Part shown: positions 1 through 7,820 of the stretch, in pieces
Layout: the number at the start of each line of letters is the position of its first letter
Numbering within the stretch: position 1 is the first letter of the stretch
Source of the DNA: Dyella jiangningensis
Lineage (GTDB): Bacteria; Pseudomonadota; Gammaproteobacteria; Xanthomonadales; Rhodanobacteraceae
Direction: 5' to 3'
NCBI GenBank assembly: GCA_000632805.1
Contig: CP007444.1
Span: forward strand, 3,274,772-3,338,771
DNA length: 64,000 nt
The notes under the pieces: model-generated
Databases searched by the model: none
What the model was told of the DNA's origin: nothing
The model's input: only the letters and a program-made list of their open reading frames with translations
Made by a program: the position numbers and the translations under genes

Positions 1-570
1 ATTGGGCACGCGGCCGCTGGCGGAGATGTTCACCTGCACGCTGGAACCGCTCTTGCCCTGCGCGCTGATGCCGCCCACCACCACGCTGCCCTGCGCCATC
101 GCATAGACGTTGCCGTCCGCACCGCGCAGCGGCGTCATCAGCAGTTCGCCGCCGCGGATGCTCTTGGCGTTGCCGATGGAGGCCACAGTGACATCGATGG
201 TCTGGCCCGGCTTGGCGAACGGCGGCAGCTGCGCGGTGATCGTCACGGCCGCCGCATTCTTCAGCTGCGGACGGACGTTGGCCGGCACCGTGATACCGAA
301 CTGCACCAGCATGTTTTCCAGGCTCTGCGTGGTGAACGGCGCCTGTGTGGTCTGGTCGCCGCTGCCGTCGAGACCCACGACCAGGCCGTAACCGATCAAC
401 TGGTTGGTACGCACGCCGCCGACCTGCGCGAGGTCGCGGATCTTGTCGGCATGCACGGGCTGGCTCACCGAGAAGCTCGCGCACAGCACGATGATCACGC
501 CGCGCAGCACCGACAACGTGCGTTCGCGTGCGCGCGCCAGCGTGTAGCGATCGAAGCAGAGACCGTTCAT
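1..570 (-). CDS. flgI: Flagellar P-ring protein FlgI (partial, N-terminal 190 residues)
   Basis: FlgI forms the periplasmic P ring around the flagellar rod. The visible part has a hydrophobic export signal (about residues 20-41), then the family hallmarks [21 protein letters not shown] and [10 protein letters not shown], followed by the MLVQFGI and [12 protein letters not shown] segments. The gene runs off the left edge, so the C-terminal half is absent because of the window, not a mutation. The start ATG at 570 shares one base with the flgH stop (TGATG), which implies translational coupling. It is the last visible gene of the flgB operon. The N-terminus has about 18 hydrophilic residues before the hydrophobic core, longer than usual, so a start slightly further in is possible. 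Confidence 0.95.
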   Translation of the reverse strand, partial: MNGLCFDRYTLARARERTLSVLRGVIIVLCASFSVSQPVHADKIRDLAQVGGVRTNQLIGYGLVVGLDGSGDQTTQAPFTTQSLENMLVQFGITVPANVRPQLKNAAAVTITAQLPPFAKPGQTIDVTVASIGNAKSIRGGELLMTPLRGADGNVYAMAQGSVVVGGISAQGKSGSSVQVNISASGRVPN

Positions 571-1250
571 CAGTAGGGCATCCACTTGGAATTGAAAAAG
601 CGCGACAGCCAGCCCTGCGTATTCGCATCGGCCAGCGAACCCTTGCCGGTGTAGGCGATCTGCGCGTCGGCCACGCGCGTGGACGGCACGCTGTTGTCCT
701 GCAGGATGTCCTGCGGCCGCACGATGCCGGAGATGCGGATCAGCTCCTGGCCCTGGTTGATGGTGAGCATCTTCTCGCCGCGCACCAGCAGGTTGCCGTT
801 GGAAAGACGCTGCGCCACGGTGACGGTGATGGAGCCGGTGAGCTGGTTGCTCTGGCTGCTGTCGCCGCTGCCGTCGAAGCTGCGGTTGCCCGAAGTGGAA
901 ATGTCCGCCGCCTTGCCGCCCACCTTCAGCGCATGACCGAGAATGGTCGGCGCGGTGATATCGGTGTTGTCCTTCTTGCTGGTGCTCGTGCTCGCCTTCT
1001 TCGATGCCTGCGTGCTTTCCACCAGCGAGATGGTGAGGATGTCGCCTACGCGATGCGCGCGCGCATCGTTGAACAGCTCCATGCCCTGCTCGGCGTGATA
1101 GATCGCGCCGTCGGTGGGCGGTGCCGCCGTCTGCTCGGCAGGCATGGTGGCCGCCCACTGATGATCGTCGCGCGGCGGCTGCATGGCGCAGCCCGCCAGC
1201 AGCGCGAGCGCCAGTGCGGTGGAAAGACGGGACAGGGTACGGAAGGACAT
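570..1250 (-). CDS. flgH: Flagellar L-ring lipoprotein FlgH
   Basis: FlgH (226 aa) builds the outer-membrane L ring. The N-terminus is a lipoprotein signal ending in LLAGC with the lipidated Cys at residue 21. The mature part carries typical FlgH segments: [17 protein letters not shown], the Ser/Thr-rich linker, [22 protein letters not shown], and [14 protein letters not shown] with IAYTGKG near the C-terminus. Start chosen at the ATG giving the short lipoprotein signal; the frame is open further upstream, but that stretch lies antisense-free over flgG and would destroy the signal peptide. It follows flgG after 8 nt and overlaps the flgI start by 1 nt. Confidence 0.96.
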   Translation of the reverse strand: MSFRTLSRLSTALALALLAGCAMQPPRDDHQWAATMPAEQTAAPPTDGAIYHAEQGMELFNDARAHRVGDILTISLVESTQASKKASTSTSKKDNTDITAPTILGHALKVGGKAADISTSGNRSFDGSGDSSQSNQLTGSITVTVAQRLSNGNLLVRGEKMLTINQGQELIRISGIVRPQDILQDNSVPSTRVADAQIAYTGKGSLADANTQGWLSRFFNSKWMPY

Positions 1251-1258
1251 GGTGGTGC

Positions 1259-2044
1259 TCACATCTTGTCGGTCAGGTCCTGCAGCATCTGGTCGGCGCT
1301 GCTGATGGCCTTGGAGTTCATTTCGTACGTGCGCTGCGTTTCGATCATGTTGACCATCTCGGCCACCACGTTGACGTTGGAGGACTCCAGCGAGCCCTGC
1401 AGCAGCGAACCCATGCCGTTGAGCGCGGGCTGCCCGGTCTGGGGGGCGCCGCTTGAGGCGGTCTCGAGATACATGTTCTGCCCCATCGGCTGCAGGCCGG
1501 CGGGGTTGATGAAGTCGGCGAGCTGCAGCGTGCCCAGCGTCTGCGGCGTGGCCGACGCGGTGGTCGTGGCCGACACGGTGCCGTCCGAACCGATGGTCAG
1601 CGACTGTACGTTCGGCGGCATGGTGATCGCCGGCTCGATCGGATAGCCGTCCGAGGTGACGAGCTGGCCATTCGCGTCGGTGTGCAGCGAGCCATCGCGC
1701 GTATACGCCACGGTGCCGTCGGGCATGCTCACCTGCAGGAAGCCGCGGCCCTGGATCGCCACGTCCATCGAGTTGCCGGTCTGCGTGATGTTGCCCTCGG
1801 TGAACAGCTTCTCGTTGCCCACCACGCGCACGCCGGTGCCGAGCATCAGGCCCGAGGGCGACAGCGTCTGCTCGGTAGTCTGGCCGCCCGGCTGACCCTT
1901 GTTCTGGTACATCAGGTCCTGGAACGCCGCACGCGAACTCTTGAACGCGGTAGTGTTGGCGTTGGCCAGGTTGTTGGAGATGACGTCCATGCGCGTCTGC
2001 TGCGCATCGAGGCCGGTCTTGGAAATCCACAAGGACGAAAACAT
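1259..2044 (-). CDS. flgG: Flagellar distal rod protein FlgG
   Basis: FlgG (261 aa) is the distal rod subunit. The N-terminal flagellar rod motif [20 protein letters not shown], with the following NANTTAFK, and the C-terminal heptad motif [20 protein letters not shown] are both intact; these pair as coiled coil in the assembled rod. The central [20 protein letters not shown] segment is diagnostic of the FlgG/FlgE/FlgF family, and the length matches FlgG (about 260 aa). It lies between flgF (24 nt upstream) and flgH (8 nt downstream) in the canonical operon order. Confidence 0.97.
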   Translation of the reverse strand: MFSSLWISKTGLDAQQTRMDVISNNLANANTTAFKSSRAAFQDLMYQNKGQPGGQTTEQTLSPSGLMLGTGVRVVGNEKLFTEGNITQTGNSMDVAIQGRGFLQVSMPDGTVAYTRDGSLHTDANGQLVTSDGYPIEPAITMPPNVQSLTIGSDGTVSATTTASATPQTLGTLQLADFINPAGLQPMGQNMYLETASSGAPQTGQPALNGMGSLLQGSLESSNVNVVAEMVNMIETQRTYEMNSKAISSADQMLQDLTDKM

Positions 2045-2068
2045 CGGTTACTCCCTTGAAGCCGTGGC

Positions 2069-2809
2069 TCAGTTGGACTGCAACAGCTTGTTGGCGGAAT
2101 CGGCGTTGTCCTCGGAGGCCTTGATGGACTTCACCTGCATGTCGTACTGGCGCGAGAGCGCGATCATCTTCACCAGCTCGGCGGACGCATTGACGTTGCT
2201 GCCTTCGAGCACGCCCGAAGCCACGGTCACCGCGGGGTCTGCATCCGCCGTGCCGCCACCGGCCATGTGCATCAGGCCGTCGTTGCCCTGCACCAGCTGC
2301 GTCGCATCGGGGTTCACCAGCTTGATGCGATCAAGCGTGGTGACCGAGTTCGGCCCCTGCCCCAGCGGCACCGAAGAAATCGTGCCGTCGTTGCCGATGC
2401 TCACTTCCGCGGCCGGCGGGATGGTGATGGGACCGGAACCGCCCATCACCGGGTTGCCGCGCGCATCGACCAGCCCGCCATCGGCGGTGAGCTGCAGGTC
2501 GCCCGCACGCGTATACGCTTCCGAACCGTCCGGCGCCTGCACCGCGATCCAGCCCGCGCCGCGCACCGACACATCGAGCGGACGGCCGGTGTTGATCTGC
2601 GACCCCTGCGCGTAGCTCTGGCCCACGCCCTGCGTGACAGCATTGATGCGCGAGGGCGAACCCTGGCCCAGCACCGGCACGCTCTGGAACGCGGTGAGTT
2701 CGCTCTTGAAGCCGACCGTGGACGCGTTGGCCAGGTTGTGGCTCACCGCTTCCTGCGCACGCATGATCTGCGTGGCGCCGGTCATCGAGACGTAGACGGA
2801 ACGGTCCAT
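2069..2809 (-). CDS. flgF: Flagellar proximal rod protein FlgF
   Basis: FlgF (246 aa) is one of the four proximal rod proteins. The start MDRSVYVSMTGATQIMRAQE with SHNLANASTVGFK is typical of FlgF, as is the shorter D1 region GAGWIAVQAPDGSEAYTRAG. The C-terminus has the conserved SNVNASAELVKMIALSRQYD helix. It starts 9 nt after the flgE stop on the same strand, so flgE and flgF are tightly coupled. No irregularity seen. Confidence 0.96.
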   Translation of the reverse strand: MDRSVYVSMTGATQIMRAQEAVSHNLANASTVGFKSELTAFQSVPVLGQGSPSRINAVTQGVGQSYAQGSQINTGRPLDVSVRGAGWIAVQAPDGSEAYTRAGDLQLTADGGLVDARGNPVMGGSGPITIPPAAEVSIGNDGTISSVPLGQGPNSVTTLDRIKLVNPDATQLVQGNDGLMHMAGGGTADADPAVTVASGVLEGSNVNASAELVKMIALSRQYDMQVKSIKASEDNADSANKLLQSN

Positions 2810-2818
2810 GGCGTTCTA

Positions 2819-4036
2819 TTAGCGCGAGACTGCGTTGAACAAGGCGGAGGCCAGCGTGTTGTCGGTGGACAGCACCTGTGCATTGGCCTGGTAGTCGCGC
2901 TGCGCCTGGATCATGTTGACCAGCTGCGCGGTCGTGTCGGCCGTGTTGGAGCTTTCCAGCTCACCCGACTTGATGTTGCCGTATTCGCCCGAGCTGGCCG
3001 TGCCCATCACCGCCTGACCGGAATCGGTGCTGGACGCCCAGGTGGTGTTGCCCAGCTGGCGCAGGCCCTGCACGTTGGCGAAGTTGGCAACCGCCACCTG
3101 GCCGATCTGCGTGCTCTGGTTGTTCGAATAGCTCGCGGTGATCACGCCCTTTTCATCGATGTCGATGCCGGTCAGCGTGCCCGCTTCAAAGCCGTTCTGC
3201 AGGATGCTGCCGGCCGAATAGTCGGTGCCGTACTGCGTGATGTTGTTGACACCGAGCGAAAGCGTCAGCGGCGCGGAGCCGTTGCCCAGGTTGACCGCGT
3301 TGAAGGCGAGCGTGCCGTTGCTCGGCGTGGTGAGCTTGCCGGTGCTGTCGAACGTCATCGGCTGCGTGCCGGCGCTCTGGCCGTCTACGTAGAGATTGGC
3401 GTTCCACGCATTGGTGCCGGTCTTGACGTAGTAGATGGTGGCCTGGTGCGAACCGCCCTGCGAGTCGTACACCGTCACCGGCGCCGCGTTGTTGTACGTG
3501 GTCGAGTCAGTGGTGCTGAACGCACCGGTCGGCACGGTGGCACTGGCCGGCAGGTTCGAGGCCAGCGTGATGGTCGACGTGGCCGTGGCGTTGCTCTGCG
3601 CGGTCACCCAGTTGAAGTCCGACAGCGTGCTCATGTCGAAGCCACCCGCGCCGTTCGGCGGATAGATCTGCAGGCGCGCGCCTTCCGGCGTGGTGACATA
3701 GCCGTTGGAGTTCTTCATGAAATCGCCGGCGCGGGTGTACTGCGCACCGTTGCCGTTGTTGACCACGAAGAAACCGTTGCCGTTGATGGCCAGGTCCAGG
3801 CTGTTGCCGGTGGTCTGCAGGTCGCCCTGGTTGAACTGCTGCGCCACGTTCTGCAGCATCACGCCGCTGCCGACGGCCGTGGCATTCAGGTTAAGGCCGG
3901 TCACCGCGAACACGTCGGCGAATTCCGCACGGGAACCCTTGAAGCCCGTGGTGTTCGCGTTGGCGATGTTGTTGGCGATGACGTTGAGATCGGACTGGGC
4001 CGCATTGATGCCGCTGAGCGCTGTATTCAGTGCCAT
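2819..4036 (-). CDS. flgE: Flagellar hook protein FlgE
   Basis: FlgE (405 aa) polymerises into the hook. The N-terminus ALSGINAAQSDLNVIANNIA with NTTGFKGSRAEFADVF and the C-terminus ELESSNTADTTAQLVNMIQA plus QRDYQANAQ are diagnostic. Between them lie the variable D1/D2 domains, including the FlgE-specific VTVYDSQGGSHQATIYYVKT stretch. The length is normal for a short gammaproteobacterial hook protein. A GAGG Shine-Dalgarno stands 8 nt before the ATG. It sits between flgD (upstream) and flgF. Confidence 0.97.
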   Translation of the reverse strand: MALNTALSGINAAQSDLNVIANNIANANTTGFKGSRAEFADVFAVTGLNLNATAVGSGVMLQNVAQQFNQGDLQTTGNSLDLAINGNGFFVVNNGNGAQYTRAGDFMKNSNGYVTTPEGARLQIYPPNGAGGFDMSTLSDFNWVTAQSNATATSTITLASNLPASATVPTGAFSTTDSTTYNNAAPVTVYDSQGGSHQATIYYVKTGTNAWNANLYVDGQSAGTQPMTFDSTGKLTTPSNGTLAFNAVNLGNGSAPLTLSLGVNNITQYGTDYSAGSILQNGFEAGTLTGIDIDEKGVITASYSNNQSTQIGQVAVANFANVQGLRQLGNTTWASSTDSGQAVMGTASSGEYGNIKSGELESSNTADTTAQLVNMIQAQRDYQANAQVLSTDNTLASALFNAVSR

Positions 4037-4069
4037 GTTCGGTTCCTCGTAAGTAAACGCAGCGAGCGT

Positions 4070-4741
4070 TTAAAGAATTTGTGCCACTTGGCTGAGCGAC
4101 ACGCCGCCCACGCCCGAGACCTGCAGATACGTACCCACCGAATCGCCGCCGTAGCCGACGCCGGTGACCGTGCCGGTCACATAGGTGTCGAGCGTGCTGC
4201 TGCCGGCGGTTGCCTTGAGCGTGTAATTGCCGCTGGCGACCGTGTTGCCGTTGTCGTCCTTGCCGTCCCAGCTGAACTGGGAAAGGCCTGTGCTTTGCGA
4301 CCCAAGCGGAATCGTGCGCACCACGTTGCCGCTGCCGTCGAGCACCTGCACCGTGACGCTGCTGGCCGCGGTGACGTTCACCGCGCCCTTCATGCTGCTG
4401 GAGCCGTCGTAGCTCACCGTGCTGGAGGGCACCATCACCTGGCGGTTCACCAGGTTGGACGAACTCAGCACCTGCGAGGTCTGCATCGCCGAGTTGATGT
4501 TGCTGCTCAGGGTCTGCAGGTCCGTGTCGAGCTGTTGCGTGGTCGACAGCTGGCTGAACTGCGCCATCTGCGAAACGAACTGCGAGTTGTCGACCGGATT
4601 GGTCGGGTCCTGCGCTTGCAGCTGGGCCGTCATCAGCTTGAGGAAGTCGGCCTGCGACATGGTCTTGGACAGCGTCGAGTTCACGCTCGACGTGTTCGCG
4701 GTGGAGCTGCCTGTACTGCTGTTGCCTGGAATCGTGGACAC
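4070..4741 (-). CDS. flgD: Hook-capping scaffold protein FlgD
   Basis: FlgD (223 aa) caps the growing hook and is discarded afterwards. The conserved N-terminal block SQADFLKLMTAQLQAQDPTN followed by VDNSQFVSQMAQFSQL is present. The C-terminal half holds FlgD Ig/tudor-type sequence (FSWDGKDDNGNTVASGNYTL). The likely start is a GTG at 4741, since no in-frame ATG gives the usual short Ser/Thr-rich leader. The gene lies 17 nt downstream of flgC in the operon. Confidence 0.95.
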   Translation of the reverse strand: MSTIPGNSSTGSSTANTSSVNSTLSKTMSQADFLKLMTAQLQAQDPTNPVDNSQFVSQMAQFSQLSTTQQLDTDLQTLSSNINSAMQTSQVLSSSNLVNRQVMVPSSTVSYDGSSSMKGAVNVTAASSVTVQVLDGSGNVVRTIPLGSQSTGLSQFSWDGKDDNGNTVASGNYTLKATAGSSTLDTYVTGTVTGVGYGGDSVGTYLQVSGVGGVSLSQVAQIL

Positions 4742-4758
4742 GTGGGTTTCCTCCCGGC

Positions 4759-5187
4759 TTACTTGCCGAGGTCGAGGGTCTTGAGCATCAGCTGCTTGGT
4801 GGTGTTCATCACTTCGACGTTGTTCTGGTACGAACGCGACGCGGAAATCATGTTCACCAGCTCGTCGATGGGGTTGACGTTGCTGCCATATACGTAGCCG
4901 TTGCCGTCGGCCATCGGGTTGCCCGGCTCATAGCGCGCCTGCACGTCGGCCTGGCTTTCGGTGACACCTTTCACCTGCACGCCGACGCTGCTGTCGCCAT
5001 CGGCATTGCCCGCGCCGCCGAGCGCGCGCTGCACCGCGGAGAACAACGGCTCCTTCGCGCGATACGCACCTTCGGGCGTGCCCGACACGCTGTCGGCATT
5101 GGCAAGGTTGCTGGCCACGGTATTGAGGCGCAGCGACTGCGCCGCCATGCCGGACCCTGCAACATCGAAAATCTTGAACATTGACAT
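4759..5187 (-). CDS. flgC: Flagellar proximal rod protein FlgC
   Basis: FlgC (142 aa) is a proximal rod subunit. It begins MSMFKIFDVAGSGMAAQSLR and continues with NTVASNLANADSVSG, and ends with the rod helix NPIDELVNMISASRSYQNNV. I place the start at the ATG at 5187 because a GGAGG stands 6 nt before it and because it overlaps the flgB stop by one base (TGATG). A GTG one codon earlier and an ATG at 5181 are alternatives. Length is normal for FlgC. Confidence 0.95.
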   Translation of the reverse strand: MSMFKIFDVAGSGMAAQSLRLNTVASNLANADSVSGTPEGAYRAKEPLFSAVQRALGGAGNADGDSSVGVQVKGVTESQADVQARYEPGNPMADGNGYVYGSNVNPIDELVNMISASRSYQNNVEVMNTTKQLMLKTLDLGK

Positions 5188-5585
5188 CACTGGCCTCCGG
5201 TGATGGCGGTGCGCAGCATGTGGATCTGCGCGGTGATGAAGGAGAGGCTGGCCTGGTAATGCACGCCGTTGGCGGCGAAATTGGCCTGCTCGGTCTGCGC
5301 ATCGACGGTATTGCCGTCCATGCTCGGCTGTGTCGGCACGCGGTACGCGAGCTGCGTCGATGCCTGCGCCTGCGGATTGATCTGCCCCGGCTGCGTGATG
5401 GCCATCGCCAACCCATCGCTCTGCCCGCTGGCGCTCGCCAGCGCCTGCTTGAAGTCGACGTCGCGCGCGAGATACCCCGGCGTGTCCGCATTCGCCAGAT
5501 TGCTGGCCAGCACCTCACTGCGACGCTGCCAGAGATCCAGCGCCTGCGAATGCAAACCGAACAAGTTGTCGTTGATCGAACTCAT
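5187..5585 (-). CDS. flgB: Flagellar proximal rod protein FlgB
   Basis: FlgB (132 aa) is the first proximal rod protein and the first gene of the visible rod/hook operon. The motif LWQRRSEVLASNLANADTPG, followed by YLARDVDFKQAL, is characteristic. The C-terminal helix (QASLSFITAQIHMLRTAITG) is shorter than in other rod proteins, as usual for FlgB. A GGAG lies about 6 nt before the ATG. The promoter at 5622-5637 is only about 40 nt upstream. Confidence 0.95.
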   Translation of the reverse strand: MSSINDNLFGLHSQALDLWQRRSEVLASNLANADTPGYLARDVDFKQALASASGQSDGLAMAITQPGQINPQAQASTQLAYRVPTQPSMDGNTVDAQTEQANFAANGVHYQASLSFITAQIHMLRTAITGGQ

Positions 5586-5621
5586 CGCTCACTCCTGCGG
5601 CGGGGGCCGCGGGAGGGTTTG

Positions 5622-5637
5622 AGCAAGTTGCGTGCCA
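5622..5637 (-). promoter_or_regulatory. Sigma-54 promoter of the flgB operon
   Basis: Read on the minus strand the sequence is TGGCACG-CAAC-TTGCT, a full match to the sigma-54 consensus TGGCACG-N4-TTGCW, ending about 37 nt before the flgB ATG. Sigma-54 with FleQ-type activators is the known regulator of class II flagellar operons in related bacteria, and rpoN itself is encoded at 48976-50436 in this window. Confidence 0.9.
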
Positions 5638-5788
5638 CGGGGTCTTGGTGGCGCGGGAAGCCGCGCCGTTGCTGGGTTTGCGGGGGATGAGTCGTGTGTT
5701 TGGCGATGGGCTGGCGGCGTGCCGACGGAAATCCGACGCGAGTGGCAACGGCTTCCCGTCACCCCCTGATTTTCCGCCCCCCTCTGTT

Positions 5789-5813
5789 TGTGGGAGCGCA
5801 CGCTGTGCGCGAC
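5789..5813 (+). repeat. Single REP-like arm, T family
   Basis: Lone copy of the arm TGTGGGAGCGCACNCTGTGCGCGAC with one mismatch (CACGC for CACCC). No partner arm within 150 bp. Confidence 0.75.
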
Positions 5814-5904
5814 AGCCTTTCGCATCGGTCTTCACTTGTCGCCATCCCGCGTAAGCCCGGGGCGCTTTACAACAGGCGAAGGCTGGTCACCCATCAGCAT
5901 CGAT

Positions 5905-6016
5905 CTTCGGATGTGGCGATACCTCCAGGTTGCCGCCTACGCGGCGGGCGTTTCGACGGCCTGCCGGCCGCCGAGTCACTTTTCTTTTGCTGGCCCAAAA
6001 GAAAAGTAACCCAAAG
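5905..6016 (+). repeat. Interspersed repeat element, copy 1
   Basis: It shares about 110 bp with the inverted copy at 6529-6636. Common landmarks are CTTCGGNTGT, GCGATACC, CGGCGGGC, GACGGCCTGCCGG-like sequence and a terminal stem-loop. In this copy the stem arms are ACTTTTCTTTT (5978-5988) and AAAAGAAAAGT (5997-6007). Confidence 0.75.
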
Positions 6017-6196
6017 AAAATGGCCTTGAGAGCCAAGGCTCGTAGCGATATGAGGGATAGAGCCTGACGACTGAGGTGAGTCGGGATACGCTCGTTACTA
6101 CCTCGAACGGCACGGCTACACCGCAACGCGTCGAAGCGGAGAGGACTTAAAGCGGCTTTATTGAATGGCGGGGACTCTGGGGGCCGCCACGCCTTT

Positions 6197-6236
6197 CTCC
6201 CTCTCCCCTCGGGGGAGAGGGCCGGGGTGAGGGGCG
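6197..6236. repeat. CTCTCCCC-type palindromic repeat
   Basis: A perfect palindrome CCCTCTCCCC-TCG-GGGGAGAGGG followed by GGGGTGAGGGG. The same kind of element recurs in the opposite orientation at 12081-12118. Such sequences are scattered through many gammaproteobacterial intergenic regions; function unknown. Confidence 0.7.
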
Positions 6237-6263
6237 GGTGCTCGCGAAAGCCTTGCCCACCTC

Positions 6264-6337
6264 TGTAGGAGCGTACCCAGTGCGCGACCGCAACGCATCA
6301 ACGACCTCTGCGGTCGCGCATTGGGTACGCTCCTACA
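6264..6337. repeat. REP hairpin pair, A family
   Basis: Two inverted arms (TGTAGGAGCGTACCCAGTGC... and its complement) enclose a loop of about 20 nt. Both arms carry the same departure from the family (GCGTACCC paired with GGGTACGC), so the pairing is preserved. Confidence 0.85.
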
Positions 6338-6528
6338 GGGAGAAGAACCAGCTCTTCGCTCTGGCTGTTGACCTCCCCTCCCCTATGCCACGAGCAGGCG
6401 GGAGGTGGAATAGCCCGAAGGGTGGCCGGCAGGACGCCGGCCAGTGGATCGTCAGGGCAGGACGCCCTGTCGATCCACCCCGCCTCCCGTCTGCGACCCC
6501 GCAGGGGCGCGGCATCGGGGTGGCCTCT

Positions 6529-6636
6529 CTTTTGGTTACTTTTCTCTGGCCAAACAGAGAAAAGTGACCCGGCCTCCGGCAGGAGGACGGAAGCCCGCCG
6601 CAGGCGAGCCAAGTCGCGGTATCGCTACAACCGAAG
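6529..6636 (-). repeat. Interspersed repeat element, copy 2 (inverted)
   Basis: Inverted relative of 5905-6016. Its stem arms are ACTTTTCTCTG and CAGAGAAAAGT: different bases from copy 1 but still fully paired. Confidence 0.75.
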
Positions 6637-6652
6637 CCCCTCGCGAAAGGCC

Positions 6653-6678
6653 GTCGCGCACAGGGTGCGCTCCCACAG
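6653..6678 (-). repeat. Single REP-like arm, T family
   Basis: Complement of the arm (GTCGCGCACAGGGTGCGCTC then CCACA), preceded by GCGAAAGGCC. No opposing arm nearby. Confidence 0.75.
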
Positions 6679-6722
6679 GAGGGTGGCGGCGACTTGGGCA
6701 ACGCAGCCCAAACCGCCGCCCC

Positions 6723-7652
6723 TCAAAACTTCTCAAAACTCTCCGGCAACAACTCCAGCACCGTCTGCGCCAGCAGATCCGGCTGGAACTTCGCCACGAA
6801 GCGATCGGCGTTCACCTCGCGCACCATTGCCTCATTGAAGATGCCGCTGATCGAACTGTGCAGCACCACCTTCAGCGAGCGGAGCTCCGGCGTCTCGCGA
6901 ATCGCGCGCGTCAGGGCGTAGCCGTCGATGCGTGGCATCTCGATATCGGACACCACCAGGGTGACGCCCTCCCCTTCCGGTGCCTGGGCCAGCTCCTTCA
7001 GGCGCGCCAGTGCCTCGCGGCCGTCCTGCGCAACGATGCATTCCACGTCCATCTGGCGGAACAGGCCCACCAGCTGGTTGCGGGCGACCAGCGAGTCGTC
7101 CACCACCATCACGCGACGCGGCTGCAGATCGTGGAAGCGGGCCATGCGCTGCATCGGCTCCGATAGCGTAGTGGTCGTCGCGTTGAGGCTGGCGAGTACC
7201 TGCTCCACGTCGACCACCGCCACCAGTGCCCCATCCACGCGCGTCACGGCGTTGACGCGGCTGCCGAAACCCAGTGCCGGGGCGGGTGCTTCAAGGTTGT
7301 CGCCGTCGCATTGCACCAGGCGCTGCGGGTCGGCGACCAGGAAACCCTGCACCGTCCGGCTGAATTCCGTCACCATCAGGTGGGCCGACGGGTCGTCGCG
7401 CAGCGGTGTGTAGCCCAGCGCCACGGCCATGTCGATCACGGGAATGGTCATGCCGCGGTAGTCGCAGCTGCCGGCGATGAGCGGGTTGGCGCCAGGCATG
7501 CGCTCCATGGGCGGGCGACGCATTACCTCGCGCACCTTGAACACGTTGATGCCATAGAGCTGCTCGTCGCCCATGCGGAACAGCAGCATGGCCACGCGGT
7601 TGTGGCCCGCCAGCCGTGTCTGCTGCTCCACCTTGTCCATCCATGCGCTCAT
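6723..7652 (-). CDS. cheV: Chemotaxis coupling protein CheV (CheW-receiver)
   Basis: CheV (309 aa) couples receptors to the CheA kinase and carries its own phosphorylatable receiver. The N-terminal CheW domain (about residues 10-160) is visible in [16 protein letters not shown] and [13 protein letters not shown]. The receiver follows from [13 protein letters not shown], with the phospho-acceptor Asp in [12 protein letters not shown] at about residue 236 and the conserved Lys in FVAKF. I choose the ATG at 7652 because GAGGAG lies 5 nt upstream; a GTG at 7658 is less likely. It is divergent from the chemoreceptor gene at 7821 and separated from flgB by a repeat nest. I saw no convincing promoter for it. 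Confidence 0.96.
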   Translation of the reverse strand: MSAWMDKVEQQTRLAGHNRVAMLLFRMGDEQLYGINVFKVREVMRRPPMERMPGANPLIAGSCDYRGMTIPVIDMAVALGYTPLRDDPSAHLMVTEFSRTVQGFLVADPQRLVQCDGDNLEAPAPALGFGSRVNAVTRVDGALVAVVDVEQVLASLNATTTTLSEPMQRMARFHDLQPRRVMVVDDSLVARNQLVGLFRQMDVECIVAQDGREALARLKELAQAPEGEGVTLVVSDIEMPRIDGYALTRAIRETPELRSLKVVLHSSISGIFNEAMVREVNADRFVAKFQPDLLAQTVLELLPESFEKF

Positions 7653-7740
7653 GCGCACTCCTCGCCAGGCGGCCGGATGCCGCGATCACATCCGACATAT
7701 CGGCACGCGGGGCACCTGCTTGAGCATCACGAGCGAACGG

Positions 7741-7756
7741 TGGCACGTCGCTTGCT
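7741..7756 (+). promoter_or_regulatory. Sigma-54 promoter of the chemoreceptor-flgA operon
   Basis: TGGCACG-TCGC-TTGCT matches the sigma-54 consensus exactly and lies about 65 nt before the ATG at 7821, pointing at the chemoreceptor gene and the overlapping flgA. Confidence 0.88.
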
Positions 7757-7820
7757 TCTCAAGTTCCGACGTTTCCCGCCGATGCCGGAAGCGAACCTTA
7801 TAGGAAGGAACGATCCACCC

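Larger units (their letters stand above)
5640..6722. repeat. Gene-free nest of palindromic and inverted repeats
   Basis: This 1.1-kb gap between flgB and cheV holds no credible gene. It contains two inverted copies of a roughly 110-bp element (5905-6016 and 6529-6636), three hairpin-family repeats (5789-5813, 6264-6337, 6653-6678), one CTCTCCCC/GGGGAGAG palindrome (6197-6236) and GC-rich stem-loops at about 6421-6485 (for example GGCCGGC...GCCGGCC and GGATCG...CGATCC). Short open frames here change composition abruptly and translate the repeats themselves. Confidence 0.8.

Noticed and set aside
2267-4897. Very long plus-strand open frame (876 codons) across the flagellar genes
   Set aside because: It is antisense to flgD, flgE and flgF, which have clear homology; the translation is His/Arg/Ala-rich, as expected from a mirror frame in high-GC DNA.
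5694-6029. Open frame over the repeat nest
   Set aside because: Its translation consists of the repeat element itself, and the inverted copy gives a different frame; no ribosome binding site.
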